A stretch of 47,496 nucleotides of DNA from Psychromonas sp. (GCA_013619145.1 JABXKR010000157.1:1-47496), one strand, 5' to 3'. Shown: positions 22,864-32,709, counted from the first letter of the stretch. Notes: generated from the letters alone by a model not told the origin. Numbers and translations: made by a program.

Positions 22864-22961
22864 AATGTTCTTTCCTCAAAGTGGACGTAATAGCGATTGC
22901 ATTAATAAATTTTCTGCTTTTTAAAGCAATTTATTAGTGAAATAGCTATATTTTTAATGTA

Positions 22962-22991
22962 AAAGAACCGCAGTCGTAGCCGCGGTTCTTT
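22962..22991 (-). terminator. Rho-independent-type terminator downstream of tsf
   Basis: AAAGAACCGC AGTCGTAGCC GCGGTTCTTT, perfect 10-bp arms. Confidence 0.75.
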
Positions 22992-23035
22992 TTAACAATA
23001 AACGCTAGCTTATTGTTTATAAAGCAGATTGCAAA

Positions 23036-23737
23036 TTACTGACCAGCAGCAGCTAGTGTCGCAGCAACTTCAGCAGCAAAATCTTCTTCTTTCTTCTCGA
23101 TACCTTCACCCACTTCTAAGCGGATGAATGTTTCAACGTCAGCACCAGCATCTTTAAGAAGCTTAGCCACTTTCATAGAAGGATCTTTAACAAATGCTTG
23201 ACCAGTAAGACTCACTTTATCTTTAGCAAGATCCGCATCACCACCTTTAAGTACAGAAACAACACCAATTTTGCCGCTGTGTACATATGCGCCTAGGTTT
23301 TCACCTTCAACGATTTGCAGACGACGAATAGAGATGTTTTCACCGATTTTAGCAACAAGAGTCGCACGTGCGTCTTCAACAGTTGTTTCATCGTATGCTA
23401 ATGCACTTAATGCTTCTACTGAATCAACTTTGTTTGCCAGCGCAATATCTGCAACTTTATTAGCAAACGCTAGGAAGCTTTTATCCATTGCTACGAAGTC
23501 TGTTTCACAGTTAACTTCAGCAATAAGCGCAACAGCACCTGCAGTTTTAGCTAAGATCACGCCTTCAGCAGCAACACGGCCCGCTTTTTTAGCGGCTTTA
23601 ATTGCGCCAGATTTACGCATGTTTTCAATTGCAAGCTCGATGTCACCATCTGCTTCAACTAATGCTTTTTTACAATCCATCATACCCGCAGCTGTGCGGT
23701 CACGAAGTTCTTTAACTTGCTTAGCTGTAATAGCCAT
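23036..23737 (-). CDS. tsf: Elongation factor Ts, short form lacking the coiled-coil region
   Basis: 233 aa; [66 protein letters not shown]; about 58 residues fewer than E. coli between DADLAK and KVSLTGQ. Confidence 0.93.
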   Translation of the reverse strand: MAITAKQVKELRDRTAAGMMDCKKALVEADGDIELAIENMRKSGAIKAAKKAGRVAAEGVILAKTAGAVALIAEVNCETDFVAMDKSFLAFANKVADIALANKVDSVEALSALAYDETTVEDARATLVAKIGENISIRRLQIVEGENLGAYVHSGKIGVVSVLKGGDADLAKDKVSLTGQAFVKDPSMKVAKLLKDAGADVETFIRLEVGEGIEKKEEDFAAEVAATLAAAGQ

Positions 23738-23767
23738 TGTCGAATTCCTATTTTAAATCTATAAAAA

Positions 23768-23786
23768 AGGGGTCCTAAAGACCCCT
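23768..23786 (-). terminator. Hairpin plus T tract between rpsB and tsf (possible attenuator)
   Basis: AGGGGTC CTAAA GACCCCT; minus strand is followed by TTTTTTAT. Confidence 0.65.
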
Positions 23787-23836
23787 GATAACCAACCATT
23801 GATTGGCTAATAAGAGCTTCTAAATATTAGAAGAGC

Positions 23837-24574
23837 TTATTTTTCAGCTGTTTCTTCAACAAAACCGTCTGCTTCTGCTGCAACTACAACATCTTGCTCA
23901 CGACCTTCTTTAACAGTCAGAGCAGCTGCTTCTAAGTACAGTTTGATAGCACGGATAGCATCATCATTACCAGGAACAACGAAATCGATGTTATCTGGGC
24001 ATGAGTTAGTATCAACAATAGCGATAACAGGAATACCTAGGTTATTCGCTTCTTTGATTGCAATGTGCTCGTGATCTGCATCGATTACGAAGATTACATC
24101 AGGGATACCGCCCATGTTTTTGATACCACCAAGCGTTTTGTCAAGTTTGATTAACTCACGAGAACGCATAAGCGCTTCTTTTTTAGTTAACTTGTCAAAA
24201 GTACCGTCTTGGCTTTGAACTTCAAGGTCTTTCAAACGCTTGATCGATTGACGAACTGTTTTCCAGTTAGTCAACATACCACCTAACCAACGGTGATCAA
24301 CGTAGAATTGATCACAGCTAATCGCTGCTTCTTTAACCGCTTCAGAAGCTGCACGTTTAGTACCAACAAATAAAACTTTACCTTTTTTAGCCGCTTTCGC
24401 TTCTAAAAAGTTAAGTGCTTTGTTGAACATTGGAACAGTTTGCTCAAGGTTAATGATATGAACTTTATTACGAGCACCGAAAATGAAAGGTTTCATTTTT
24501 GGGTTCCAGTAACGAGTTTGGTGACCGAAGTGTACGCCAGCTTGTAGCATATCGCGCATTGATACATTTGCCAT
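23837..24574 (-). CDS. rpsB: 30S ribosomal protein S2
   Basis: 245 aa; [46 protein letters not shown]. Confidence 0.98.
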   Translation of the reverse strand: MANVSMRDMLQAGVHFGHQTRYWNPKMKPFIFGARNKVHIINLEQTVPMFNKALNFLEAKAAKKGKVLFVGTKRAASEAVKEAAISCDQFYVDHRWLGGMLTNWKTVRQSIKRLKDLEVQSQDGTFDKLTKKEALMRSRELIKLDKTLGGIKNMGGIPDVIFVIDADHEHIAIKEANNLGIPVIAIVDTNSCPDNIDFVVPGNDDAIRAIKLYLEAAALTVKEGREQDVVVAAEADGFVEETAEK

Positions 24575-24579
24575 TAGAA

Positions 24580-24700
24580 TTTCCTCTTAAGGGGTTAGGC
24601 CTCCACACATCCCATACACTCGACCCAATACTCAAATAATGAATAACAGGCACCCCGAGTTACGTGTCGATGCGTGTGTGTTATGTAATTACGTCTTTAT
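24580..24700 (-). promoter_or_regulatory. Probable rpsB mRNA leader (S2 autoregulatory leader / t44-like)
   Basis: Minus strand CACGTAACTCGGGGTGCC...GGGATGTGTGGAGGCCTAACCCC just upstream of the rpsB ATG, resembling the enterobacterial rpsB leader from memory. Confidence 0.55.
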
Positions 24701-25102
24701 ATTTAACCTTTCAACACGTGAATAATTAAATAAAAAAAACCTAATAAGTTAAGTGAGATTTACCACAACAAATTGAAGCAATAATCTCGCGGCGTTTTAT
24801 ATCACATTTATCTATTCAACTCAATAATCGTCGAGTAAAACTTATCTCTGTATTTTGCATTTAGGAGATATTAATAATTAAAGTAGCTAATAGCTTTGAA
24901 TTATTGCATTCAACCTCTATTACAGACGTTGAAAAGGGGGAAATGGAGTCTCTAATTGTAATAACCTCAAGCCTCCAGTATACGAATAGATATAGCAGCC
25001 GCTGCGATTGTCTGCGCCTAACTTATCAAAACGCAAGACTTGCCCCTGATGACGCTACAGTGAAGGTGGTTAGTTACTTAAAAAAAACAGAAAGCAGGGA
25101 AT

Positions 25103-25337
25103 TTCTCGTTCCCACGCTCTGCGTGGTAATGTAAATACCGCATCGATTATTTTAAGCTTTCGCTTGTGGCGCTTGGTTTGACTTTCATTGTTGGGGTTTC
25201 GCCCTGTCGGTTTCTCAACGTCTAGTCGCCGACAAGGCGGAACTCCAAAAATGAAAGTTACAGAAAACGCTCACAAGCGAAGGCTTACAAATAACCAATA
25301 CGGCATCCACATTAGCAATATAGCGTGTAAACGAGAC
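25103..25337. repeat. Long imperfect inverted repeat (about 235 bp, arms about 105 nt), MITE-like
   Basis: Left arm TCTCGTTCCCACGCT...GTAATGTAAATACCGCATCGATTATTTTAAGCTTTCGCTTGTGG...ACTTTCATTGTTGGGGTTTCGCCCTGTCGG pairs with right arm CCGACAAGGCGGAACTCCAAAAATGAAAGT...CACAAGCGAAGGCTTACAAATAACCAATACGGCATCCACATTAG...AGCGTGTAAACGAGA. Confidence 0.85.
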
Positions 25338-25507
25338 AAAAAATAACACGTTATGACAAGGTGCGGATGCCCCGTCCAGTGAGCATTACCGGGAAAATCC
25401 ACAGTATCAGGAGGGGTTATTTTTCATAAACTTAACTAGCGTGCTAACGCTTAATTCTTTATAGTTAACCTTTATATTTATCAGTAACAATTAAAGAGAA
25501 GAAATAG

Positions 25508-26296
25508 ATGGCAGCAATCATTAAAACGGCAGATGAAATCGAGAAAATGCGCATTGCAGGACAAATGGCTGCAGATGTACTGACGATGATCGAACCTTTT
25601 ATCCAAAAAGGGGTGACTACCAATGAGTTAAACCAGCGCTGTCATGACATGATTGTTAACGAACAACAGGCGATTCCAGCACCACTTAATTACCACGGTT
25701 TCCCGAAATCAATCTGTACCTCCCTTAATTACGTTGTCTGTCATGGTATTCCAAATGATAAAGCACTTAAAGATGGTGATATTATCAATGTTGATATCAC
25801 TGTAATTAAAGATGGTTATCACGGTGATACTTCAAAAATGTTTATGGTTGGTAAGCCTTCTATTTTAGCCGAACGTTTAACCCGCATCGCACAAGAATGT
25901 TTATATATCGGTATTAACTTAGTTAAACCGGGGGCTAGATTAGGTGATTTAGGGGCCGCTATCCAAAAACATGCCGAAAAAAACAACTACTCAGTGGTAC
26001 GCGAATATTGTGGTCATGGTATCGGCGCGGGCTTCCATGAAGAACCACAGGTTTTACATTACGGTAAAGCCGGCACGGGTGAAATTTTAAAAGTCGGGCA
26101 ATGTTTTACCATAGAGCCGATGATCAATGCAGGAAAGAAAACCTGTAAAGTACTAACAGATGAGTGGACGGTAGTTACCAAAGATAAAAAACTATCTGCA
26201 CAATGGGAACATACTTTACTGGTCACTGAAACGGGCTGTGAAATTTTAACACTTCGCCCGGAAGAGACTATCGAACGTTTTATCACTCACGACTAA
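25508..26296 (+). CDS. map: Type I methionine aminopeptidase
   Basis: 262 aa; ICTSLNYVVCHGIPNDKALKDGDIINVDITVIKDGYHGDTSKMF, CGHGIGAGFHEEPQVLHYG. Confidence 0.97.
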   Translation: MAAIIKTADEIEKMRIAGQMAADVLTMIEPFIQKGVTTNELNQRCHDMIVNEQQAIPAPLNYHGFPKSICTSLNYVVCHGIPNDKALKDGDIINVDITVIKDGYHGDTSKMFMVGKPSILAERLTRIAQECLYIGINLVKPGARLGDLGAAIQKHAEKNNYSVVREYCGHGIGAGFHEEPQVLHYGKAGTGEILKVGQCFTIEPMINAGKKTCKVLTDEWTVVTKDKKLSAQWEHTLLVTETGCEILTLRPEETIERFITHD

Positions 26297-26302
26297 AAAA
26301 GT

Positions 26303-26331
26303 AAGCCTCTATCGACCAAAAATAGAGGCTT
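26303..26331 (+). terminator. Hairpin downstream of map
   Basis: AAGCCTCTAT ... ATAGAGGCTT, perfect 10-bp arms. Confidence 0.6.
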
Positions 26332-26363
26332 AACTCCTGCGCAACTTAATAACCTGCTCCGAG

Positions 26364-28982
26364 GTGAAAATGGATTTTGAAACACTCTCTCCGCTGAATA
26401 TTCCCGAAGATAATCTCACTCTGCCCTTTCTCAAAAAAAATCTGCAGCAGTTTCAACAGTGGCAAATTGAAAACTTTAAAGCGCGACAAGAGATCAATGA
26501 ATTAGTGAGTTGTCGTGCGCATTATATTGATGAGTTGTTAACACGTTTATGGCAACACTTTGGGCTTAACGAAAGTTATGAGTTAAGTCTAATCGCAGTA
26601 GGTGGTTATGGTCGAGGTGAATTACACCCAAAATCAGATATCGATATTCTGATCCTTTGCCAACAAAATATCCTCCCTGAAGATGAAACAAATATTAGCG
26701 CTTTTATTACTCTACTTTGGGATCTTAAACTCGATATTGGTCATAGTGTACGTACCCTGCACGACTGCTTTGAGCAGGGCAAAGCTGATATCACCATCGC
26801 CACCAGTATGATTGAAGCACGTTGTATTTCAGGTAATAAACAAAACTTCGCAAAACTCTTAGAAGTGATTGACTCAAAAGAGTTCTGGCCATCAGATCAG
26901 TTTTTCCTGGTAAAACGAGAAGAGCAGATAAATCGCCACAGAAACTGCCGGGGAGATGGTTACAGCCTGGAACCGGATCTTAAAAACGGATCAGGTGGAA
27001 TGCGTGATCTTCAAACTATCGCCTGGATTTCTAAACGTCATTTTGCTGCACACAGTTTGTTAGAGCTAACCAGTTATAACTATATTACCCAAGCTGAATA
27101 TCGGGAGTTAGTTGATTGCCAGGCACAACTTTGGACAATCCGCTTTGCACTGCACACGGTAACCAACCGTCCGGATAACCGCCTTTTATTTGACTTTCAA
27201 AATGAAGTAGCTGAACTGTTAGGTTATAAAGGCCAGGGTAACCAGGCCATTGAGCAGATGATGAAAACGTTTTATCAGACCATTCATCGCGTTAAAGAGC
27301 TCAACGAGATGTTACTGCAGTATTTTGATCAGGCCATTCTCGGTAATATTGCACAGCATATTGAAAGTATTGATGACCATTTTCAGCTTCGAGATAATAT
27401 GATCGAGCTAAAAACATCAGGTTTGTTTAATGAACAGCCGGAATCGATGTTAGAGCTGTTTTTACATATTGCTAAAGATCCCCGTATTAAGGGTATCTAC
27501 TCACCAACCCTGCGTGAATTGCGCGAAGCACGACGCTGTTTAACGTACTGGTTACAAAACATCCCGGAATGCCGGGATACCTTTTTAACCATTATCAAAC
27601 ATCCTAGAGGCATGGGACTTGCTTTTACTTTAATGCATGAATATGGCGTATTAGGCGCCTATATTCCGCAATGGAGCCGCATTATCGGACAGATGCAGTT
27701 TGATCTGTTCCACGCCTATACTGTTGATGAACATAGCCACAAACTGATTAAAAATATTTACAACTACCCCAATACAAAAGAACTGCACCCGCTTGCACAT
27801 GAAATTTACCGTTATTTAGAAAAAACTGAACTGCTCTTTTTAGCCGCTATTTTTCACGATATTGCTAAAGGGCAAAAAGGCGATCACTCTACACTTGGTG
27901 CTATTGATGCACTGGAGTTTTGTGAACTACACGGTTTCAGTCGTCATGAAGGTAAATTTGTCGCATGGTTAGTCAAGCATCATCTCACTATGTCAGTCAC
28001 CGCACAGCGTCGAGATATCAGCGACCCGCGCGTGATTATTGAATTTGCACATTTAGTGCGTGATGAAAAACATTTAAACTTCCTGTTTTGCTTAACCGTT
28101 GCCGATATTTGTGCAACCAACGAAGAGACATGGAACAGCTGGAAAGGCACACTGTTACGTGATTTATATTACAGCACCCTGAAAATGTTGCGCCGCGGAT
28201 TAGAAAACCCGCCCGATATTCGCGATCGTATTCGCGACAGGCAACACAAAACTCTGGGACTGCTACGTGAACAGGGGATTACAGAAAAACAAGTTAAGCC
28301 ACTCTGGAAACGCTTTAAACTTAACTATTTTTTCCGTTACAACTCGGCACAAATTGCCTGGCACACAGTTAACTTATTAAAACATCAAGACCATAGCCAA
28401 CCTATGGTGTTAATCAGTGACCAAAATGCACGTGGAGCGACCGAAGTTTTTGTTTACCACAAAGATATGCCTGCGCTATTTTCATCCGTGGTCACGGAAA
28501 TTGATAATAAAAGGCTCAGTGTGCATGATGCAAAAATTCTCTCAAGTCGTGATGATTTCTCACTCAGTACCTTTACAGTATTAGAGCAAGATGGCGAGCA
28601 TATTGATCCCGATAAAATTCAGCGTTTAAAACAGGCCATTGAAATGGCGCTGTTGGCACCTGAAAAAGTTAATACACAACAGACCCGTTTAGCCCGTGTT
28701 AAACGTCAGTTTAAATTTGAACCTGAAGTGACATTTTTAGCAACGCGCCGTAAACATACGCAAATTGAGGTAGTGGCCTTTGATGCGCCGGGTATTCTCG
28801 CTAATATCGGTGAAGTATTCCGCTGCAGTGGTTTGATGCTTGATACCGCCAAAATATCCACCATTGGTGAGCGCGCAGAAGATCTGTTTATTGTGTCAAC
28901 CGCAGAAGGAAATGCATTAACAGAGCAGCAGGAAGAGAACTTAAAAGCGAATTTAATCAGCGAACTAAGTCCGGAAAAATAA
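26364..28982 (+). CDS. glnD: [Protein-PII] uridylyltransferase / uridylyl-removing enzyme
   Basis: 872 aa; VGGYGRGELHPKSDIDILIL, HDIAKGQKGDHSTLG, C-terminal ACT domains; the likely start could also be 26370. Confidence 0.95.
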   Translation: MKMDFETLSPLNIPEDNLTLPFLKKNLQQFQQWQIENFKARQEINELVSCRAHYIDELLTRLWQHFGLNESYELSLIAVGGYGRGELHPKSDIDILILCQQNILPEDETNISAFITLLWDLKLDIGHSVRTLHDCFEQGKADITIATSMIEARCISGNKQNFAKLLEVIDSKEFWPSDQFFLVKREEQINRHRNCRGDGYSLEPDLKNGSGGMRDLQTIAWISKRHFAAHSLLELTSYNYITQAEYRELVDCQAQLWTIRFALHTVTNRPDNRLLFDFQNEVAELLGYKGQGNQAIEQMMKTFYQTIHRVKELNEMLLQYFDQAILGNIAQHIESIDDHFQLRDNMIELKTSGLFNEQPESMLELFLHIAKDPRIKGIYSPTLRELREARRCLTYWLQNIPECRDTFLTIIKHPRGMGLAFTLMHEYGVLGAYIPQWSRIIGQMQFDLFHAYTVDEHSHKLIKNIYNYPNTKELHPLAHEIYRYLEKTELLFLAAIFHDIAKGQKGDHSTLGAIDALEFCELHGFSRHEGKFVAWLVKHHLTMSVTAQRRDISDPRVIIEFAHLVRDEKHLNFLFCLTVADICATNEETWNSWKGTLLRDLYYSTLKMLRRGLENPPDIRDRIRDRQHKTLGLLREQGITEKQVKPLWKRFKLNYFFRYNSAQIAWHTVNLLKHQDHSQPMVLISDQNARGATEVFVYHKDMPALFSSVVTEIDNKRLSVHDAKILSSRDDFSLSTFTVLEQDGEHIDPDKIQRLKQAIEMALLAPEKVNTQQTRLARVKRQFKFEPEVTFLATRRKHTQIEVVAFDAPGILANIGEVFRCSGLMLDTAKISTIGERAEDLFIVSTAEGNALTEQQEENLKANLISELSPEK

Positions 28983-28986
28983 ATTT

Positions 28987-29010
28987 AGGGGCTGATGCCC
29001 CTTATTTTTT
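28987..29010 (+). terminator. Rho-independent terminator after glnD
   Basis: AGGGGC TGAT GCCCCT followed by TATTTTTTTT. Confidence 0.8.
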
Positions 29011-29022
29011 TTGAAAGCAGAA

Positions 29023-30072
29023 CTACTGTGTAAATACCACAAAATCATGGCTTAAAACGCTTAATGTTACTTTATCTCCCACTTTAAACTGCATGCAGTC
29101 CCCAAAGTGATTACTCTGTTTTATCCGGTAATCATTGTTCTGATAGCTCACCGTTATTTGCTGGTACGCCCCTAAAAAATCCACCTGTTTAACTGTGCCT
29201 AAACCATTAACAGCCGTTTCTATTGCTATCTGCTCCGGGCGTAATAACAGATTTAACGCTTTACCGGTTTCGAATTCAATAAGCGTATTACTGGTTAATA
29301 AACCAAGATCCGACTGATAACTGTATTTATCCTTTACGCACACTTTCAGGTAGTTACTCTGCCCCATAAAGTCTGCAACATACTTAGATTTAGGGTGGCT
29401 ATACAGGTTTTGTGCACTGCCAATTTGTACTATTTTACCCGCTTGCATCAGGGCTATTTTATCAGCAAAAGCAAACCCCTCCTCTTTTGAATGAGTGACA
29501 AACAGTGCACTCATCGAACGCACCTTGAGCAGCTCTCTAATCTCATGAATTAACTGAAAGCGGACATGATGATCCAAATTAGAAAAAGGCTCATCTAATA
29601 ACATTAAATCGGGCTGATAGGCTAAAGCTCGCGCAATGGCGATACGTTGCTGCTGACCGCCTGACAGTTGATGCGGAAAACGCTGCGCATAATCACAGAG
29701 TCGTACCAGAGCTAAAACATCATCAACGCGTTTTTTCTTCTCCTCTTTTGAATACTGAGATAGTGAGAATGCGACATTATCAAATACATTAAGGTGTGGA
29801 AAAAGCGCATAATCCTGAAAAATCAAACCTACTTTGCGTTTCTCCGGGGCAACATTGACACCATTATCATTAACGGTTTTACCATTAATCTTAACCTCTC
29901 CTGAAAGCTTAGTTTGCAAACCTGCAACCGCTTTTAAAAGTGTTGTTTTACCACAGCCGCTCTCCCCCAATAAACAGATGATCTCATTATTCTCAAGTTC
30001 CAAATCAAGTGACTCAAGCACTTGATTGTCTTGATAAAAACAACTTAATTTATTAACAACTAACGCAGACAT
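29023..30072 (-). CDS. fbpC: Iron(III) ABC transporter ATP-binding protein (FbpC-like)
   Basis: 349 aa; GESGCGKTTLLKAVAGL, LSGGQQQRIAIARALAYQPDLMLLDEPFSNLD, C-terminal TOBE-like region. Confidence 0.85.
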   Translation of the reverse strand: MSALVVNKLSCFYQDNQVLESLDLELENNEIICLLGESGCGKTTLLKAVAGLQTKLSGEVKINGKTVNDNGVNVAPEKRKVGLIFQDYALFPHLNVFDNVAFSLSQYSKEEKKKRVDDVLALVRLCDYAQRFPHQLSGGQQQRIAIARALAYQPDLMLLDEPFSNLDHHVRFQLIHEIRELLKVRSMSALFVTHSKEEGFAFADKIALMQAGKIVQIGSAQNLYSHPKSKYVADFMGQSNYLKVCVKDKYSYQSDLGLLTSNTLIEFETGKALNLLLRPEQIAIETAVNGLGTVKQVDFLGAYQQITVSYQNNDYRIKQSNHFGDCMQFKVGDKVTLSVLSHDFVVFTQ

Positions 30073-31703
30073 TAAGTGGCGTTCTCCAATAAACGGTTAA
30101 CAATAATAAATGGCAGCAGGCCCATTAATACGATTAATAATGCAGGCAAGGCTGCGAATTCTATCATCTCATCGGAAACAAACTGATAGACATAAGTGGC
30201 TAAGGTTTCAAAATTAAACGGACGTAATAACAGTGCCGTTGGTAACTCTTTCATCGCTTCAATAAAAACTAAAATAGTTGCGCTTAGCATCCCTTTTTTA
30301 ATTAAAGGCAGATTAACACGGCGAATAGTTTGTGCTGCATTTTGCCCAAGGGAGCGAGAGGCTAAATCTAATGAGGGAGAGACCTGCGCTAAACTGCTAT
30401 CAATACTGCCGACAGCAATCGCGCTAAAACGCACTAAGTAAGCAATCACTAAAATAAATAATGTACCTGAAAAGAGCAGGCCTACACGTGAAAAACCGAA
30501 CTCGACAAGTAACTGATTTAGCAACAGATCAATATTGGTAAAGGGGATAAGCACAGCAATCGCCACTACAGTACCCGGAACTGCATAACCTAATGATGAT
30601 AAACGTATACAGCTTTTAGCCAGGATTCCCGGAGATAGACGTTGATAAAAATTAACAATTAAAGCAATCACTAGCGCTAAACCAGCAACAATAATTGCCA
30701 GCCAAAAACTATTTAGCGTGTACTGCCATAATCTTGCATTTAACGATTCACTAAAATAACTCAGCGCATAATAAAAAAGCGTAAGCAGAGGCAGGATAAA
30801 AGCGCCAATAAGTAGCGACCAGGAAAAGAGCAGTGCGCCCCACTTTTTCCAGCCCCGTAAAACAAAACGCAGCTCGGTATGCGTTGCCCCGCTGCGCTGA
30901 TAAATTTTCTGTTTACGGCGACTATAATTTTCCAGCGTGATTAAAACCACTAAAGCTAATAGCATCAAGGATGAAATTTTAGCTGCCGTCGTTAAACTGC
31001 CAAGCTCTAACCAGGTATCGTAAACAGCTGTGGTTAATGTGCTCACCGCAAAATAATTAACGGTTGCAAAATCACCTAAACTTTCCATGGCAATCAAAGA
31101 TAATCCAACGGCAATAGCAGATCGGGAAAGCGGCAGCGAGACGCGGAAAAATGCAGCTAACGGCGATAAACCTAAGCTTCTAGCAGCTTGAAAAAGCGCG
31201 CCAGATTGCCCTAAAAAAGCGCTACGTAATAACAGGTAAAGGTAAGGATAGAGTGTCAGACTGAGGATTAAAATCGCTCCCAAAAGGCTGCGAATATCAG
31301 GAAAATAATAATCGGAGATCTGTTGCCAGCCCATTAAACTGCGTAAAAATTGCTGCACAGGCCCACTAAAATCAAGCAAGTCAGTATAAACAATGGCCAC
31401 AATATAGGGGGGAAGCGCCAGAGGAAGCATTAATGCCCACTGCAAAATTGTACGGCTGGGGAACTCACAACATGCAACAAACCAAGCTACGGGCAGCGCA
31501 AAAATAAAACTTAAACTCACCACGCCCAAAATTAAAAACAGGGTATTTAAGCTGTAAGTCAATAAAACAGTATCAATCAGATGCTGGAAAGTGCCACTAT
31601 TATCAATGCTAAAGGCATTAAAAATCAGTGCAATAATTGGTAAAATCAAAAGTAAAGTTACTGCCCAAGGCAGTAACTTGTAGAAATTAAAATTAGAGAT
31701 CAA
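30072..31703 (-). CDS. fbpB: Iron(III) ABC transporter permease (FbpB-like)
   Basis: 543 aa, two binding-protein-dependent permease domains; overlaps fbpC and fbpA ends. Confidence 0.85.
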   Translation of the reverse strand: MISNFNFYKLLPWAVTLLLILPIIALIFNAFSIDNSGTFQHLIDTVLLTYSLNTLFLILGVVSLSFIFALPVAWFVACCEFPSRTILQWALMLPLALPPYIVAIVYTDLLDFSGPVQQFLRSLMGWQQISDYYFPDIRSLLGAILILSLTLYPYLYLLLRSAFLGQSGALFQAARSLGLSPLAAFFRVSLPLSRSAIAVGLSLIAMESLGDFATVNYFAVSTLTTAVYDTWLELGSLTTAAKISSLMLLALVVLITLENYSRRKQKIYQRSGATHTELRFVLRGWKKWGALLFSWSLLIGAFILPLLTLFYYALSYFSESLNARLWQYTLNSFWLAIIVAGLALVIALIVNFYQRLSPGILAKSCIRLSSLGYAVPGTVVAIAVLIPFTNIDLLLNQLLVEFGFSRVGLLFSGTLFILVIAYLVRFSAIAVGSIDSSLAQVSPSLDLASRSLGQNAAQTIRRVNLPLIKKGMLSATILVFIEAMKELPTALLLRPFNFETLATYVYQFVSDEMIEFAALPALLIVLMGLLPFIIVNRLLENAT

Positions 31704-32709
31704 ACTTCACTTCATCCAATAATTTAATGGCAGCTTTATGTTGTTTGGCAATCTCAGCAAGTGGCAGTTGGTCTGCTTTAAAATCCCCCCAAGATGCAAC
31801 CAATTTTGAAGCTGGCACACTCTCTTTTACAGGGTACTCATAATTGACTTCTGCGTAGATCTGTTGCGCTAAATCATCTGATAAAAATTCCATTAGCTTG
31901 ATTGCATTGCTTTTGTTAGGTGCGTATTTAGCCAAGACTACACCACTAACATTAACATGCGCGCCGGTTGTTTTTTGATTTGGGAAATTAATATTTACCG
32001 CCTGCGCCCAAGGCACTTGCTTCGGATCTGCTAGCATCTTGCCTAAATAATAGTTATTACCTAATGCGTAATCACATAGACCGTCTTTAACCGCTTTGAC
32101 TTGCGCGCGATCATTACCTTGTGGTTTGCGTGCAAGATTAGCTTTAAGCCCTTCTAACCACACTTTTGCACTGGCTTCACCTTGATGTGCAATAACCGAG
32201 GCGACAAGTGATACATTGTAAGGATGTTTCCCGGAACGTGTACAAATTTTACCTTTAAATTCAGGGCTCGCTAAATCCTGATAGGTGATATTAGCGGGAC
32301 CGACACGCTCTGAAGATGAGTAAATATTACGTACGCGGGTAGTTAATGCAAACCAGTGTTGCTTTGGATCGCGATACTGGCTGGGAATATTTGCAGTTAA
32401 AACTTTACTATCAACCGCTTGTGTTAAATTCAGGTTGTTCAGTTTCATTAAACGGCTGATATCTGTTGTTAATACCAGATCAGCTGGGGAAAGTTCACCT
32501 TCACGTTTTACCCGTTCAATCAGCCCTTTTTTTGCAAATAAGATATTTACTTTAATCCCGGTTTGTTTTGTGAACTCCTGCATAATTGGTTCAATCAAAA
32601 AAGGTTGGCGAAATGAATAAACATTAACTTCATCAGCAAGCGAAGCAAATGTGATTAAACTTAATGTCGCCAATACAATGGCAGAGGTACATATTTTTTT
32701 TATCAGCAT
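31693..32709 (-). CDS. fbpA: Iron(III) ABC transporter substrate-binding protein (FbpA-like)
   Basis: 338 aa with signal peptide; EVNVYSFRQPFLIEPIMQEFTKQTGIKVNILFAKKGLIERVKREG. Confidence 0.85.
   Translation of the reverse strand: MLIKKICTSAIVLATLSLITFASLADEVNVYSFRQPFLIEPIMQEFTKQTGIKVNILFAKKGLIERVKREGELSPADLVLTTDISRLMKLNNLNLTQAVDSKVLTANIPSQYRDPKQHWFALTTRVRNIYSSSERVGPANITYQDLASPEFKGKICTRSGKHPYNVSLVASVIAHQGEASAKVWLEGLKANLARKPQGNDRAQVKAVKDGLCDYALGNNYYLGKMLADPKQVPWAQAVNINFPNQKTTGAHVNVSGVVLAKYAPNKSNAIKLMEFLSDDLAQQIYAEVNYEYPVKESVPASKLVASWGDFKADQLPLAEIAKQHKAAIKLLDEVKFDL

Noticed and set aside
23271-23756. 161-aa ORF antisense to tsf
   Set aside because: Low-complexity Ser/Ala-rich translation fully antisense to a strongly conserved gene.
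24904-25134. 76-aa plus-strand ORF ending EFLVPTLCVVM
   Set aside because: Its end lies in the long inverted repeat and resembles a well-known type of spurious repeat-derived ORF; no conserved domain recognised.
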